A stretch of DNA of 64,000 nt. Source: Spiribacter sp. 2438 (GTDB lineage Bacteria > Pseudomonadota > Gammaproteobacteria > Nitrococcales > Nitrococcaceae). Location of the stretch: positions 1,697,501-1,761,500 of the forward strand of contig NZ_CP046046.1 of NCBI RefSeq assembly GCF_009676705.1, given 5' to 3'. The position numbers and the translations under genes are program-made. Shown here piece after piece: positions 36,521-45,426 of this stretch; the first letter of the stretch is position 1, and every line of letters begins with the position of its first letter. The notes under the pieces were generated by a model that saw only the letters and a program-made list of their open reading frames with translations, made no database searches and was not told where the DNA came from.

Positions 36521-37576
36521 ATGCCGCGCGTGATCATGCACGTGGACATGGACGCCTTCTTCGCCGCCGTTGAACTCCAGAAACGACCGGACCTGGCGGG
36601 TCAGCCACTGGTGGTGGGGGGACGGGGTGATCCGTCGCAGCGGGGCGTGGTCTCCACCGCCACCTACGAGGCCCGGGTATTCGGGATTCATTCCGGGATG
36701 CCGTTGCGCACCGCCGCCCGGCTGTGCCCGGAGGCGGTGTTTCTGCCGGTGGATTTTGCCGCTTATCGGGCGGCTTCCGAGCGCATCCATGCCCGGCTGC
36801 GCGCCGTGAGTGAGCGCATGCAGTCGGTGGGGCTGGACGAGGCCTATCTGGACATCAGCCATCGCCCCGAGGACGCCATGGCCATCGGCGCTGAGCTAAA
36901 GCGCGTCATTCACGCCGAGACCGGGCTGGTGGCGTCGGTGGGAGTGGGGCCCAACCGGCTGCTGGCAAAAATCGCCTCGGACCTGGAGAAACCCGATGGC
37001 CTGACCCGGTTAACCACCGAAGATGTACCCCACCGGGTCTGGCCCCTGCCAGTGCGTACCCTCCATGGCGTGGGGCCGCGCACCGCCGAGCGCCTGGCAA
37101 CGCTGGGCATCGACACCATCGGTGATCTGGCGGCAATGACGCTGGCTCGTCTGGAGACCGTGTTCAGCCCGCGTCACGCCCGATCACTGCATCGGGCGGC
37201 CCACGGCGAGGATGAGCGGCCCGTGGAAACCGAGCGGGTGCGCAAATCCATCGGCCGGGAGCGCACCTTTCAGCAGGACTGCCGCAGCAGTGGCCGCCTG
37301 GATTTCGAGGCCCGCCGCATGCTGGATGACGTCCACGGCCGGCTGGCCAGCCGCTATCTGAAGGCGCGAACGGTAACGGTCAAGCTCCGCTATCGCGACT
37401 TCACCACCCACACCCGGTCACTGAGCCTCTCCCAGCCCACCGATGCGATCGAGCCGCTGGCCGAGGCGGTGCAGCAGTGCCTGTTCGCCCACCAGTTGCA
37501 CCGTGCCGTGCGGCTCCTCGGCGTGCAGCTCTCCGGCCTGACTAGCGACCCAGATCAGCCTGAACCGCCTCAATAG
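36521..37576 (+). CDS. dinB: DNA polymerase IV
   Basis: Y-family translesion polymerase. The 351-residue protein starts MPRVIMHVDMDAFFAAVE with the first catalytic Asp pair, has SVGLDEAYLDIS with the acidic DE pair, the HhH region LHGVGPRTAERLATLGIDTIGDLAAM, and a little-finger domain ending LLGVQLSGL. No LexA-like CTGT-N8-ACAG box was seen upstream; it may be transcribed with otsA. The last 35 bases overlap the 3' end of the convergent binding-protein gene. Confidence 0.94.
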   Translation: MPRVIMHVDMDAFFAAVELQKRPDLAGQPLVVGGRGDPSQRGVVSTATYEARVFGIHSGMPLRTAARLCPEAVFLPVDFAAYRAASERIHARLRAVSERMQSVGLDEAYLDISHRPEDAMAIGAELKRVIHAETGLVASVGVGPNRLLAKIASDLEKPDGLTRLTTEDVPHRVWPLPVRTLHGVGPRTAERLATLGIDTIGDLAAMTLARLETVFSPRHARSLHRAAHGEDERPVETERVRKSIGRERTFQQDCRSSGRLDFEARRMLDDVHGRLASRYLKARTVTVKLRYRDFTTHTRSLSLSQPTDAIEPLAEAVQQCLFAHQLHRAVRLLGVQLSGLTSDPDQPEPPQ

Positions 37577-38489
37577 CGGGCGTGGTGCCATCCGCCGTGG
37601 TCACGCCGTCCAGCCAGCGCTCAAGCAGTGCCGGCTCCTCGGCAATCAGGGCCTGGGCGGCTTCCAGCGGCTCCATGCCGTCGTTGATGACATGCCCACC
37701 GGCCAGACTCTGTTCCTCGACGCTGAAGGCGTACTGATCCAGCAGCCGGCCCACGTTGGGGCATCGATCCGTGTATCCGGCGGTGGCCACGGTATACACC
37801 GTCGCACCCCCTTGATCCGGCCCGAAGTACTCATCACCGCCGGTGAGATAACGCATGTCGATGTTGATGTTCATCGGGTGTGGCGCCCAGCCGAGGAACA
37901 CGACCCACTCTTCCCGGGGAACGGAGCGCTGCACCTGGGTGAGCATGCCCGCCTCGGAGGACTCCATGAGTTCCCAGTCGCCCAGCCCGAAGGCATTGTC
38001 GTCGATCATGGCCTCGATCAGGGCGTTGCCATCATTGCCGGCCTCAATGCCGTAAATGCGACCTTCGAAGGCATCGGCATGATCCTGCAGGTCGGCAAAA
38101 TCCTGAACGCCGGCCTCGTGGACGTAGGCGGGCACCGCCAGGGTGTACTTGGCCCCCTCGAGATTGGCGGCCACCTGATCCAGCTCACCCCGCTCGAAAT
38201 ACGGCGCCACCATGCTCTGCTGGGTGGGCAACCATAGACCCAGAAAGATGTCCCGCTGGCCGTCGGCCACCGACTGGAAGGCAATGGGAACCGATGCGGT
38301 GGTGAGCTCGGTCTCATAGCCCAGCGTATCCAGGAGGTAGCCCATCATTTCCGACTTGATGGTCACCCCGGTCCAGTTGACGTTCGCCAGCCCCACCGAC
38401 TGGCACTGATCGCTGTCCTGCGCCACGGCGGTGCCGGCCAGCGAGAGCGCGGCGACACAGGCCGCGGTGGTGATGATGCGTTGATGCAT
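37542..38489 (-). CDS. glycine betaine/choline ABC transporter substrate-binding protein
   Basis: 315 residues: signal peptide (1-23, ending TAVA-QD) and an OpuAC-type binding domain (VNWTGVTIKSEMMGYLLDTLGYETELTTASVPIAFQSVADGQRDIFLGLWLP), with WAPHPMNINIDMRYL and aromatic residues that in ChoX/OpuAC form the quaternary-ammonium cage. No permease or ATPase gene adjoins it, so it is an orphan in this window. It diverges from betI with the BetI operator between them, so choline or betaine uptake before oxidation is the likely role. The start has no strong ribosome site; the signal peptide supports it. Confidence 0.9.
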   Translation of the reverse strand: MHQRIITTAACVAALSLAGTAVAQDSDQCQSVGLANVNWTGVTIKSEMMGYLLDTLGYETELTTASVPIAFQSVADGQRDIFLGLWLPTQQSMVAPYFERGELDQVAANLEGAKYTLAVPAYVHEAGVQDFADLQDHADAFEGRIYGIEAGNDGNALIEAMIDDNAFGLGDWELMESSEAGMLTQVQRSVPREEWVVFLGWAPHPMNINIDMRYLTGGDEYFGPDQGGATVYTVATAGYTDRCPNVGRLLDQYAFSVEEQSLAGGHVINDGMEPLEAAQALIAEEPALLERWLDGVTTADGTTPAIEAVQADLGR

Positions 38490-38542
38490 GGGTTGTCCAT
38501 TGGTTGCTGTCGGTTGATCGACGCTTTTAGGCAACCATGTTT

Positions 38543-38562
38543 TTGATTGAGTGGTCAATAAA
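38543..38562. promoter_or_regulatory. putative BetI operator between betI and the binding-protein gene
   Basis: TTGATTGAGTGGTCAATAAA contains a perfect inverted repeat ATTGA-N4-TCAAT (38546-38559) and strongly resembles the operator bound by E. coli BetI in the bet promoter. The left part TTGATT can also serve as a -35 box for betI (with TCTCTA at 38566-38571, 17-bp spacer). It lies 37 bases before the betI ATG and 54 bases before the divergent ATG, so it could repress both in the absence of choline. Inference from similarity. Confidence 0.6.
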
Positions 38563-38598
38563 GAATCTCTAGACTGGAATCAACACGAGGAGTCCGCC

Positions 38599-39207
38599 AT
38601 GCCGAAGCAGGGGATGGAAACCATCCGCCGACAACAGCTCATCCGAGCCACCCTGGCCGTCATCCACGAACAGGGCATGCAGGCCACGACCCTGGCCCGG
38701 GTGGGCAGACAGGCGGGTATCTCACCGGGCCTGGTGGCCCATTATTTCGGTGACAAGGGTCAGTTGCTGGTGGCCACCTATCTGCATCTGGTGCGCTCGC
38801 TGGAGCGGGCATACCGGGGGGCCCGCCAGGGCACCGCCGAGGGGCTGCCGCGGGTGCGCGCCATTATCGACGCCAACTTCGCCGCCAGTCAGTCCGATGC
38901 GGTAACCGTCAGCGGCTGGCTGTCTTTCTGGGCTCTCGTCAACCACGACCCGCAACTGGCTCGGGTGCAACGGGTGGTCACCCGCCGCCTCTACAGCAAC
39001 CTGACCCATGCCCTGTCGCCCCTGCTGACCCGGGCCGACGCCCAGCACGTGGCCAGCGGACTGGGCGTGATGATTGATGGCCTCTGGCTGCGGGCCAGCC
39101 TGCAAACCGGTGGACTCGACATTCATGGCGCCCGGGCCATGGCCCATGACTACCTGGATTCCCAACTGCAGATGCTCACCGGAGACCATCATGCCGACAG
39201 CGCCTGA
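38599..39207 (+). CDS. betI: choline-responsive TetR-family repressor
   Basis: 202-residue regulator of the bet operon; choline releases it from DNA. The N-terminal helix-turn-helix is TLARVGRQAGISPGLVAHYFGDKGQLLVATYLHLVR, nearly identical in layout to known BetI, with the ligand domain ending GLGVMIDGLWLRASLQTGGLD. The ATG at 38599 has ACGAGGAG upstream. betB starts 17 bases before its end, so betI, betB and betA are translated from one message. A putative operator lies directly upstream. Confidence 0.96.
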   Translation: MPKQGMETIRRQQLIRATLAVIHEQGMQATTLARVGRQAGISPGLVAHYFGDKGQLLVATYLHLVRSLERAYRGARQGTAEGLPRVRAIIDANFAASQSDAVTVSGWLSFWALVNHDPQLARVQRVVTRRLYSNLTHALSPLLTRADAQHVASGLGVMIDGLWLRASLQTGGLDIHGARAMAHDYLDSQLQMLTGDHHADSA

Positions 39208-40654
39208 CCGCCTGCTGTGGATCGACAACGCCGCCGTGGACAGCGTCCGGAGCGCACGCTTCGAGACCCGCAATCCGGCCACCGACGAGGTGCTGGCCCG
39301 GGTGGCGGAGGCCGACGCGGAGGACGTCCATCGCGCCGTTGAAAGCGCCCGGGCCGCGGCGCCGGCCTGGGCGGGACTGACCGGCGTCCAGCGGGGACGG
39401 ATTCTGGCCCGCGGCGCGACGGCGGTTCGTGATCATCGGGACGAACTGGCGATGCTGGAGTGCCTGGACGGCGGCAAACCCATTGCCGAGACACCGGAGG
39501 CCGACGTGGACTCCGCCGCCGACTGCCTGGAGTATTTCGCCGGCCAGGCCGGTTCTCTGCAGGGCGATTATCAGTCCGTGGACGGCGGATTTTTCTACAC
39601 CCGGCCCGAACCGCTGGGCGTCTGTGCCGGCATCGGCGCCTGGAACTACCCGTTGCAGATCGCTGCGTGGAAGGCGGCACCGGCCCTGGCCGCTGGCAAT
39701 ACGTTGGTCTTCAAACCCGCTGAACTGACCCCGCTGTCCGCGCTCCGGCTGGCGGAGATCCTGGCGGACGCGGGGCTGCCTCCGGGGGTGTTCAACGTGG
39801 TCCAGGGGGCGGCGGATACCGGCCGGGCCCTGACCCGTCACCCCGGGGTGGCCAAAGTCTCCCTCACTGGCGAGGTGGGCACCGGCCGCGCGGTGATGGC
39901 GGATGCCGCGGAGAGCCTCAAGGCGGTGACTATGGAGCTGGGGGGCAAATCCCCGCTGATCGTCTTTGATGATGCCGATCTGGACAATGCCGTCTCGGGG
40001 GCGCTGCTGGGCAATTTCTACACCCAGGGGGAAATCTGCACCAACGGCACTCGGGTGTACGTGCACGAAGGGATCCTGGAGCCGTTTCTAGAGCGGCTGC
40101 TGGCCCGCACCCGGCGTCTGACCGTGGGCGACCCCCGGGATCCCGACACCGATGTGGGGGCCCTCATCTCCCCAGCCCATCGGGATCAGGTCCTGGCCTT
40201 CATCCGCCAGGGTGAACAGGAGGGGGCGCAGCGCCTCATCGGCGGAGAAGCGGTCACCGTACCAGGCTGCGAGGCGGGGGCTTTTGTCTCGCCGGCGGTT
40301 TTCCGGGTGGATGATCCCGACTGCGTGCTGGCCCGTCAGGAAATTTTCGGGCCGGTGATGAGTGTGCTGAGCTTCCGGGAAGAATCCCGGGTGATCGAGG
40401 CGGCCAATGACAGCCCCTATGGCCTCGCGGCCGGGGTATTCACCCGGGACCTGCAGCGCGGGCACCGGGTGGCGGCGGCGCTGGCGGCCGGCGTCGTCTG
40501 GGTGAACCACTACAACCTCACCCCCATCGAAATGCCCTTTGGCGGCATCCGCCAGTCGGGCCTGGGACGGGAGAACAGCCGCCATGCCCTCAGCCACTAC
40601 ACCCAGTTGAAAAGCGTTTTCGTCGCTGCCGGCGACGTCGACGCCCCCTACTGA
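39191..40654 (+). CDS. betB: betaine aldehyde dehydrogenase
   Basis: NAD(P)-dependent oxidation of betaine aldehyde to glycine betaine. The 487-residue ALDH has the catalytic glutamate E249 in [14 protein letters not shown] and the catalytic cysteine C283 in [12 protein letters not shown]. The betaine-specific stretches [28 protein letters not shown] and [24 protein letters not shown] are also present. GGAG precedes the ATG, which lies inside the betI end. betA follows 11 bases later. Confidence 0.96.
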   Translation: MPTAPDRLLWIDNAAVDSVRSARFETRNPATDEVLARVAEADAEDVHRAVESARAAAPAWAGLTGVQRGRILARGATAVRDHRDELAMLECLDGGKPIAETPEADVDSAADCLEYFAGQAGSLQGDYQSVDGGFFYTRPEPLGVCAGIGAWNYPLQIAAWKAAPALAAGNTLVFKPAELTPLSALRLAEILADAGLPPGVFNVVQGAADTGRALTRHPGVAKVSLTGEVGTGRAVMADAAESLKAVTMELGGKSPLIVFDDADLDNAVSGALLGNFYTQGEICTNGTRVYVHEGILEPFLERLLARTRRLTVGDPRDPDTDVGALISPAHRDQVLAFIRQGEQEGAQRLIGGEAVTVPGCEAGAFVSPAVFRVDDPDCVLARQEIFGPVMSVLSFREESRVIEAANDSPYGLAAGVFTRDLQRGHRVAAALAAGVVWVNHYNLTPIEMPFGGIRQSGLGRENSRHALSHYTQLKSVFVAAGDVDAPY

Positions 40655-40665
40655 ACAGGTTTGAT

Positions 40666-42327
40666 ATGTCCGATCAGCGCTTTGACTACATCATTATTGG
40701 CGCCGGCTCCGCCGGTGCGGTTCTGGCCAGCCGGCTGACTGAGGATCCGGACTGCCGGGTGCTGCTGCTGGAAGCCGGTCCCATGGACTACAGCCTGTGG
40801 ATCCACATGCCCTCGGCGTTCGACAAGCCCATGGGCAGCCGTCGCTACAACTGGGGCTATGCCACCGAGCCGGAGCCGTTCATGGATAACCGCCGCATGG
40901 ACTGCCCGCGGGGCCACGTCCTGGGCGGATCCTCCTCCATCAACGGCATGGCCTATGTCCGTGGCAATGCCCTCGACTACGAGGGCTGGGCCGAGGATTT
41001 TGGCCTGGAAAGCTGGCGGTATGCCGGCGTGCTGCCCTATTTCCGCCGGGCGGAAGACTTTGACCAGGGCGCCAATGACTATCATGGCGCCGGCGGCCCG
41101 CTGCACGTCACCACCGGTGCCATGCGCAACCCACTCTATGGGGCCTTCGTCGCCGCGGGTACCGCCGCCGGCTATCCGGCCACCGACGACATGAACGGCC
41201 ATCAGCAGGAAGGCTTCGGCCCGATGTTCATGACCACCCGGGATGGCGTTCGCTGCTCCACCGCTAACGCCTACCTCCGTCCGGTGCTGAAACGGCCCAA
41301 CCTGGTTCTCAAGACCCGGGCCCTGACCGAAACCATTCGCTTCGACGGGGAAACCGCCACCGGGGTCCGGTATCGCCATGGCGGACAGGCACTCACCGCC
41401 CACGCCGACGGAGAAGTGCTGCTCTGTGCCGGTGCCATCAACTCGCCGCAGATCCTCAAGCGCTCCGGAGTCGGGCCCGGTGACGAGCTGCATCAGCATG
41501 GCATCGACGTGGTCCATGAGCTCCCCGGGGTGGGAGAAAACCTCCAGGATCATCTGGAGGTCTACGTGCAGTACGCCTGCCGGGAGCCCATTACCCTGTT
41601 CAGTGCGCTCAAGCCCTGGAACCAGGCCCGTATCGGCCTGCAGTGGCTGACCACCCGCCGCGGCCTGGGCGCCAGCAACCACTTTGAATCCGGCGGGTTC
41701 ATCCGCACCGAGGCGGGGGTGCCCTATCCGGATGTGCAGTATCACTTCATGCCCATCGCGGTCACCTACGACGGCAGCGTCTCGGCGGATTGCCATGGCT
41801 TTCAGGCCCATGTCGGCCCCATGCGCCCGGAGAGCCGCGGCCGCGTCCGGTTGCGAAGCGCCGAGCCGGAGGCGCCGCCGTCCATCGTCTTCAACTACAT
41901 GGGCACCGAGCGGGATCGCTGGGAGATGCGTCAGGCGGTCCGCCTGACCCGGGAGATCCTGGAGCAGAGCCCCATGGATCGATTCCGTGGCGATCCGCTT
42001 TCGCCAGGCCCCGACATCACCAGCGATGAGGCCATTGATGCCTGGGTGCGCGTCCACGGTGAGAGTGCCTATCACCCGGCCGGCACCTGTTGCATGGGCA
42101 CGGCGGATGACCCCGCCGCCGTGGTAGACGGCGACGGTCGGGTCCATGGGCTGCAGGGCCTGCGGGTGGTGGATGCCTCCATCATGCCGCGCATCACGAC
42201 GGGCAACCTCAATGCGCCCACCATCATGATGGCGGAAAAACTCGCCGACGCGATCCGCGGCCGTGACACCGAGTGGGACCCGAAACCCTGGTATCAGTCA
42301 CCGGACTGGCAGCACCGCCAGCGCTGA
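40666..42327 (+). CDS. betA: choline dehydrogenase
   Basis: Membrane-associated FAD enzyme that oxidises choline to betaine aldehyde. The 553-residue GMC oxidoreductase has FAD motif [60 protein letters not shown], and the C-terminal [10 protein letters not shown] with the catalytic His and [26 protein letters not shown]. Length matches E. coli BetA (556). It completes betIBA. The next gene begins 74 bases later behind a strong inverted repeat. Confidence 0.96.
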   Translation: MSDQRFDYIIIGAGSAGAVLASRLTEDPDCRVLLLEAGPMDYSLWIHMPSAFDKPMGSRRYNWGYATEPEPFMDNRRMDCPRGHVLGGSSSINGMAYVRGNALDYEGWAEDFGLESWRYAGVLPYFRRAEDFDQGANDYHGAGGPLHVTTGAMRNPLYGAFVAAGTAAGYPATDDMNGHQQEGFGPMFMTTRDGVRCSTANAYLRPVLKRPNLVLKTRALTETIRFDGETATGVRYRHGGQALTAHADGEVLLCAGAINSPQILKRSGVGPGDELHQHGIDVVHELPGVGENLQDHLEVYVQYACREPITLFSALKPWNQARIGLQWLTTRRGLGASNHFESGGFIRTEAGVPYPDVQYHFMPIAVTYDGSVSADCHGFQAHVGPMRPESRGRVRLRSAEPEAPPSIVFNYMGTERDRWEMRQAVRLTREILEQSPMDRFRGDPLSPGPDITSDEAIDAWVRVHGESAYHPAGTCCMGTADDPAAVVDGDGRVHGLQGLRVVDASIMPRITTGNLNAPTIMMAEKLADAIRGRDTEWDPKPWYQSPDWQHRQR

Positions 42328-42358
42328 GGGGGTTCACATCAAGGCGTGGGTATGCGAT

Positions 42359-42379
42359 GAATGTTGCATAGCAACATTC
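42359..42379. promoter_or_regulatory. 21-bp palindrome upstream of the acetyltransferase gene
   Basis: GAATGTTGC (42359-42367) and GCAACATTC (42371-42379) are perfect inverted arms around the triplet ATA. The site is 22 bases before the start of the Pat-like gene and 31 bases after betA. The 3-base centre and lack of a U-run argue against a terminator; it looks like a dimeric regulator's operator. The binding factor is unknown. Confidence 0.5.
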
Positions 42380-42401
42380 GCCATCGGCCCAGGAGTCTTC
42401 C

Positions 42402-45116
42402 ATGACGGTTCGCAACCTCGACGCCCTTTTCAAGCCGCGCTCCATTGCGCTGATCGGCGCCAGCCGCCGCCAGGGGTCCATGGGGTCGGTGGTGGCCAAA
42501 AAGCTCTTCAATGCCGGCTTCGACGGGCCGATCATGCCGGTCAACCCCAAACACCAGGCCATCGAAGGGGTGCTCTGCTACCCGGACATCGAATCCCTGC
42601 CGGTGACCCCGGATCTGGCGGTGGTCTGCACGCCGCCTCATACGGTCCCGGAAATCGTCGCCGAGCTGTCCCGCCAGGGAACCCGGGGCGTGGTGGTGAT
42701 CACCGCCGGTTTCGGCGAAGGCGATGACGAAGAAGGGATGGCCCTTCGGGAGCAGCTGCTGGATGCCGCCCGACCGCACCTGACCCGCATTATCGGGCCC
42801 AACTGCCTGGGGCTGATCGTGCCGGGAGCGGGCCTCAATGCCAGCTTTTCGCACCTCGCCCCGCCGAAGGGCCAGATTGCCTTCGTGACCCAGTCCGGCG
42901 CCATCGTGACGTCGGTGCTGGACTGGGCGGAAAACCGCGGCATCGGCTTTTCGCACATGATTTCCCTGGGGGACATGGCCGACGTGGACTTTGGTGACAC
43001 GCTGGACTACCTGGCCAACGATCCCAACACCCGGGCGATACTGCTTTACGTGGAGGCGATCACCGACGCCCGCAAGTTCATGTCCGCGGCCCGGGCGGCG
43101 GCCCGCATGAAACCGGTGATTGTGGTGAAGTCCGGCCGTCACGCCGCCAGCGCCCAGGCCGCCGCCTCCCACACTGGTGCCCTGGCGGGCTCCGACGCGG
43201 TTTACGACACCGCCTTCCGTCGCGCCGGCATGCTGCGGGTGGAGACCCTGGGTGAACTGTTCGCCGCCGTGGAAACCCTGGCCACGGTGGAGCCGCCGCG
43301 GGGTGATCGGCTGTCCATCCTCAGCAATGGCGGCGGCATCGGGGTGCTGGCCACCGACGCGCTGATCAGCGCCGGCGGCGAACTGGCCACCCTCCCCGAC
43401 GAAACCGTGGCGGCGCTGAACGAGGTTCTGCCCCCCACCTGGTCCAAGGGCAATCCCGTGGACATCATCGGCGATGCCCCCGGCAAACGTTACGAGGACT
43501 CGCTGAAGATTCTGGCGGACAACCCGGAGGCGGACGCCATTCTGGTGCTCAACTGCCCCACCGCGGTGGCGGACAGCATGGACGCTGCCGAGGCCGTGAT
43601 CGCCGAGCATCAGCGCCGGCGACGCGGCCGCAAGCATCAGCCGCTGTTCACCTGCTGGGTGGGCGAGCACACGGCGATGGCGGCGCGCCGGCGCTTCGCC
43701 GAGGCCGGTATCCCCAGCTACAACACGCCGGAAGGGGCGGTGCGGGCGTTCATGCACATGGTGGCCTACCGCAAGAACCAGGAGCAGCTCATCGAGACTC
43801 CGCCGTCAGTGCCGGAGGTCTTTACGCCGGACGTGGACACCGCCCGGTCCCTGATCGACACCGCCGCCGCCGAGGGCCGGGAGATTCTCAGTGAGCCCGA
43901 GGCCAAACAGCTGCTGGCGGCCTACGGGGTCGACATCGTTCCCACCGAGGTGGCCGACGATCCCGACAGCGCCGCCGAGGCCGCCGAGCGACTGGGTCTG
44001 CCCGCGGCCCTCAAAATCGTCTCCCGGGACCTCACTCACAAAAGCGATGTTGGCGGCGTGGCCCTGGACCTGGAGGACGCCGATTCGGTGCGGCAGGCCG
44101 CCGAGGCCATGCAGCGACGCCTGGCGGAGACTTACCCCGATGCCCAGCTGGAAGGCTTCAGCGTCCAGCCCATGGTCAAGCGCGCCGGTGCCTGGGAACT
44201 GATCGCCGGCTTCACCGAGGACCAGCAGTTCGGGCCGGTGGTGCTGTTCGGCCAGGGGGGCACCGCGGTGGAAGTCATCAAGGACCAGGCCCTGGGCCTG
44301 CCGCCCCTCAACCTGAAACTGGCCCGGGACATGGTGACCCGGACCCGCATTTACAATCAGTTGGTGGGCTATCGGGACCGGCAACCCGCCGATCTGGATG
44401 CCATTGATCTGACACTGACCCGGATCGCCCAGATCGCGGCGGATCTGCCCCAGGTGAAGGAGCTGGACATCAACCCGCTGCTGGCCTCGGCTGAAGGGGT
44501 GGTGGCGCTGGACGCCCGGGTGCGGATCGCGGAAAACGGCGAGGACGGCGTGCGTCTTGCCATTCGACCCTACCCCCGGCATCTGGAGAAATCCGTCACC
44601 GACGAGGCCGGGCGGCATTATCTGCTGCGGCCCATCCTGCCGGAGGACGAGCCGGCCCTGCACCGGGCCTTCGCCCATTTGACCCCCGAGCAGATTCGAC
44701 TGCGGTTCTTTGCCCCCATGAAGCAACTCAGTCACATGGCGGCGGCGCGATTCACGCAGATCGACTACCACCGGGAGATGGCGCTGATCATCACCGACCC
44801 GGATGAGGTGCCCGGCGAGGCGGAGCTCTATGGGGCCGTGCACATCCACGCCGACCCGGATAACGAGAAGGCGGAGTACTCCATCATTGTCCGGGATGAC
44901 CTGACTCGCCACGGGCTCGGCCGGCTGCTAATGGAGCATGTCATCGACTACGCCCGCTCCCGGGGCATTGGGGTCATCGAAGGCGACGTGTTGCGGGATA
45001 ATCAGGCCATGCTGGTGCTGTGTCGGCAGCTGGGCTTTGAAGAGCATGTCGACCCGGACGACCGGGACATCATCAAGGTCAGCCTGCCATTGACCCTGGA
45101 TGATGGAGGCGGCTGA
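42402..45116 (+). CDS. Pat/YfiQ-type protein acetyltransferase (ADP-forming acyl-CoA synthetase-like with GNAT domain)
   Basis: 904 residues. An N-terminal CoA-binding domain (ALFKPRSIALIGASRRQGSMGSVV) is followed by succinyl-CoA-ligase-like domains with GPNCLGLIVPG and AAASHTGALAGSDAVY, whose His is the phosphorylated one in true ADP-forming acetyl-CoA synthetases. An ATP-grasp domain (SEPEAKQLLAAYGVDIVP, LKIVSRDLTHKSDVGGV) comes next. The last 170 residues are a GNAT acetyltransferase (LRPILPEDEPALHRAF, RHGLGRLLMEHVIDYARSRGI). The order matches E. coli YfiQ/Pat, which acetylates lysines. AGGAG precedes the ATG. The palindrome upstream may regulate it. Confidence 0.9.
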   Translation: MTVRNLDALFKPRSIALIGASRRQGSMGSVVAKKLFNAGFDGPIMPVNPKHQAIEGVLCYPDIESLPVTPDLAVVCTPPHTVPEIVAELSRQGTRGVVVITAGFGEGDDEEGMALREQLLDAARPHLTRIIGPNCLGLIVPGAGLNASFSHLAPPKGQIAFVTQSGAIVTSVLDWAENRGIGFSHMISLGDMADVDFGDTLDYLANDPNTRAILLYVEAITDARKFMSAARAAARMKPVIVVKSGRHAASAQAAASHTGALAGSDAVYDTAFRRAGMLRVETLGELFAAVETLATVEPPRGDRLSILSNGGGIGVLATDALISAGGELATLPDETVAALNEVLPPTWSKGNPVDIIGDAPGKRYEDSLKILADNPEADAILVLNCPTAVADSMDAAEAVIAEHQRRRRGRKHQPLFTCWVGEHTAMAARRRFAEAGIPSYNTPEGAVRAFMHMVAYRKNQEQLIETPPSVPEVFTPDVDTARSLIDTAAAEGREILSEPEAKQLLAAYGVDIVPTEVADDPDSAAEAAERLGLPAALKIVSRDLTHKSDVGGVALDLEDADSVRQAAEAMQRRLAETYPDAQLEGFSVQPMVKRAGAWELIAGFTEDQQFGPVVLFGQGGTAVEVIKDQALGLPPLNLKLARDMVTRTRIYNQLVGYRDRQPADLDAIDLTLTRIAQIAADLPQVKELDINPLLASAEGVVALDARVRIAENGEDGVRLAIRPYPRHLEKSVTDEAGRHYLLRPILPEDEPALHRAFAHLTPEQIRLRFFAPMKQLSHMAAARFTQIDYHREMALIITDPDEVPGEAELYGAVHIHADPDNEKAEYSIIVRDDLTRHGLGRLLMEHVIDYARSRGIGVIEGDVLRDNQAMLVLCRQLGFEEHVDPDDRDIIKVSLPLTLDDGGG

Positions 45117-45132
45117 CCGCCGCCGCCATCGA

Positions 45133-45426
45133 TCAACGGTATTTCATGATCTCCATGAGTTCGTCCACCATCTGATCCGCGTCACCCCGCGCCTGAGCGC
45201 TGGTGACGTGGTGATGGAGGTGGCTGCGAAGCACCGAGTCCCCCACCTTGGCCAGGGCACCATCCACGGCCTTTAGCTGGCGCAACACGTCAACGCAGTA
45301 CACGTCATCCCGCTCCAGCATTCGGACAATGCCCTCGACGTGGCCCCGGACCGAGGCCAGTCGACGCCGGGCGGACTCGCGGACCTCCGGATCAAGCGCG
45401 AGCTGGCACTGGGTCATGTCGTCCAT
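45133..45426 (-). CDS. CsoR/RcnR-family metal-sensing repressor with C-H-H site
   Basis: 97-residue all-helical DUF156 protein. The predicted metal ligands are C44 (VYCVDVLRQ), H69 and H73 (RSHLHHHV), spaced +25 and +29. CsoR uses C-H-C for Cu(I); RcnR uses C-H-H for Ni/Co, so this site resembles RcnR. Yet it is fused by overlap to a copper-type ATPase gene: its ATG (AGGAG 7 bases upstream) lies inside the last 35 bases of copA. Copper, nickel or another metal cannot be settled from sequence. It probably represses the promoter upstream of copA. Confidence 0.88.
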   Translation of the reverse strand: MDDMTQCQLALDPEVRESARRRLASVRGHVEGIVRMLERDDVYCVDVLRQLKAVDGALAKVGDSVLRSHLHHHVTSAQARGDADQMVDELMEIMKYR

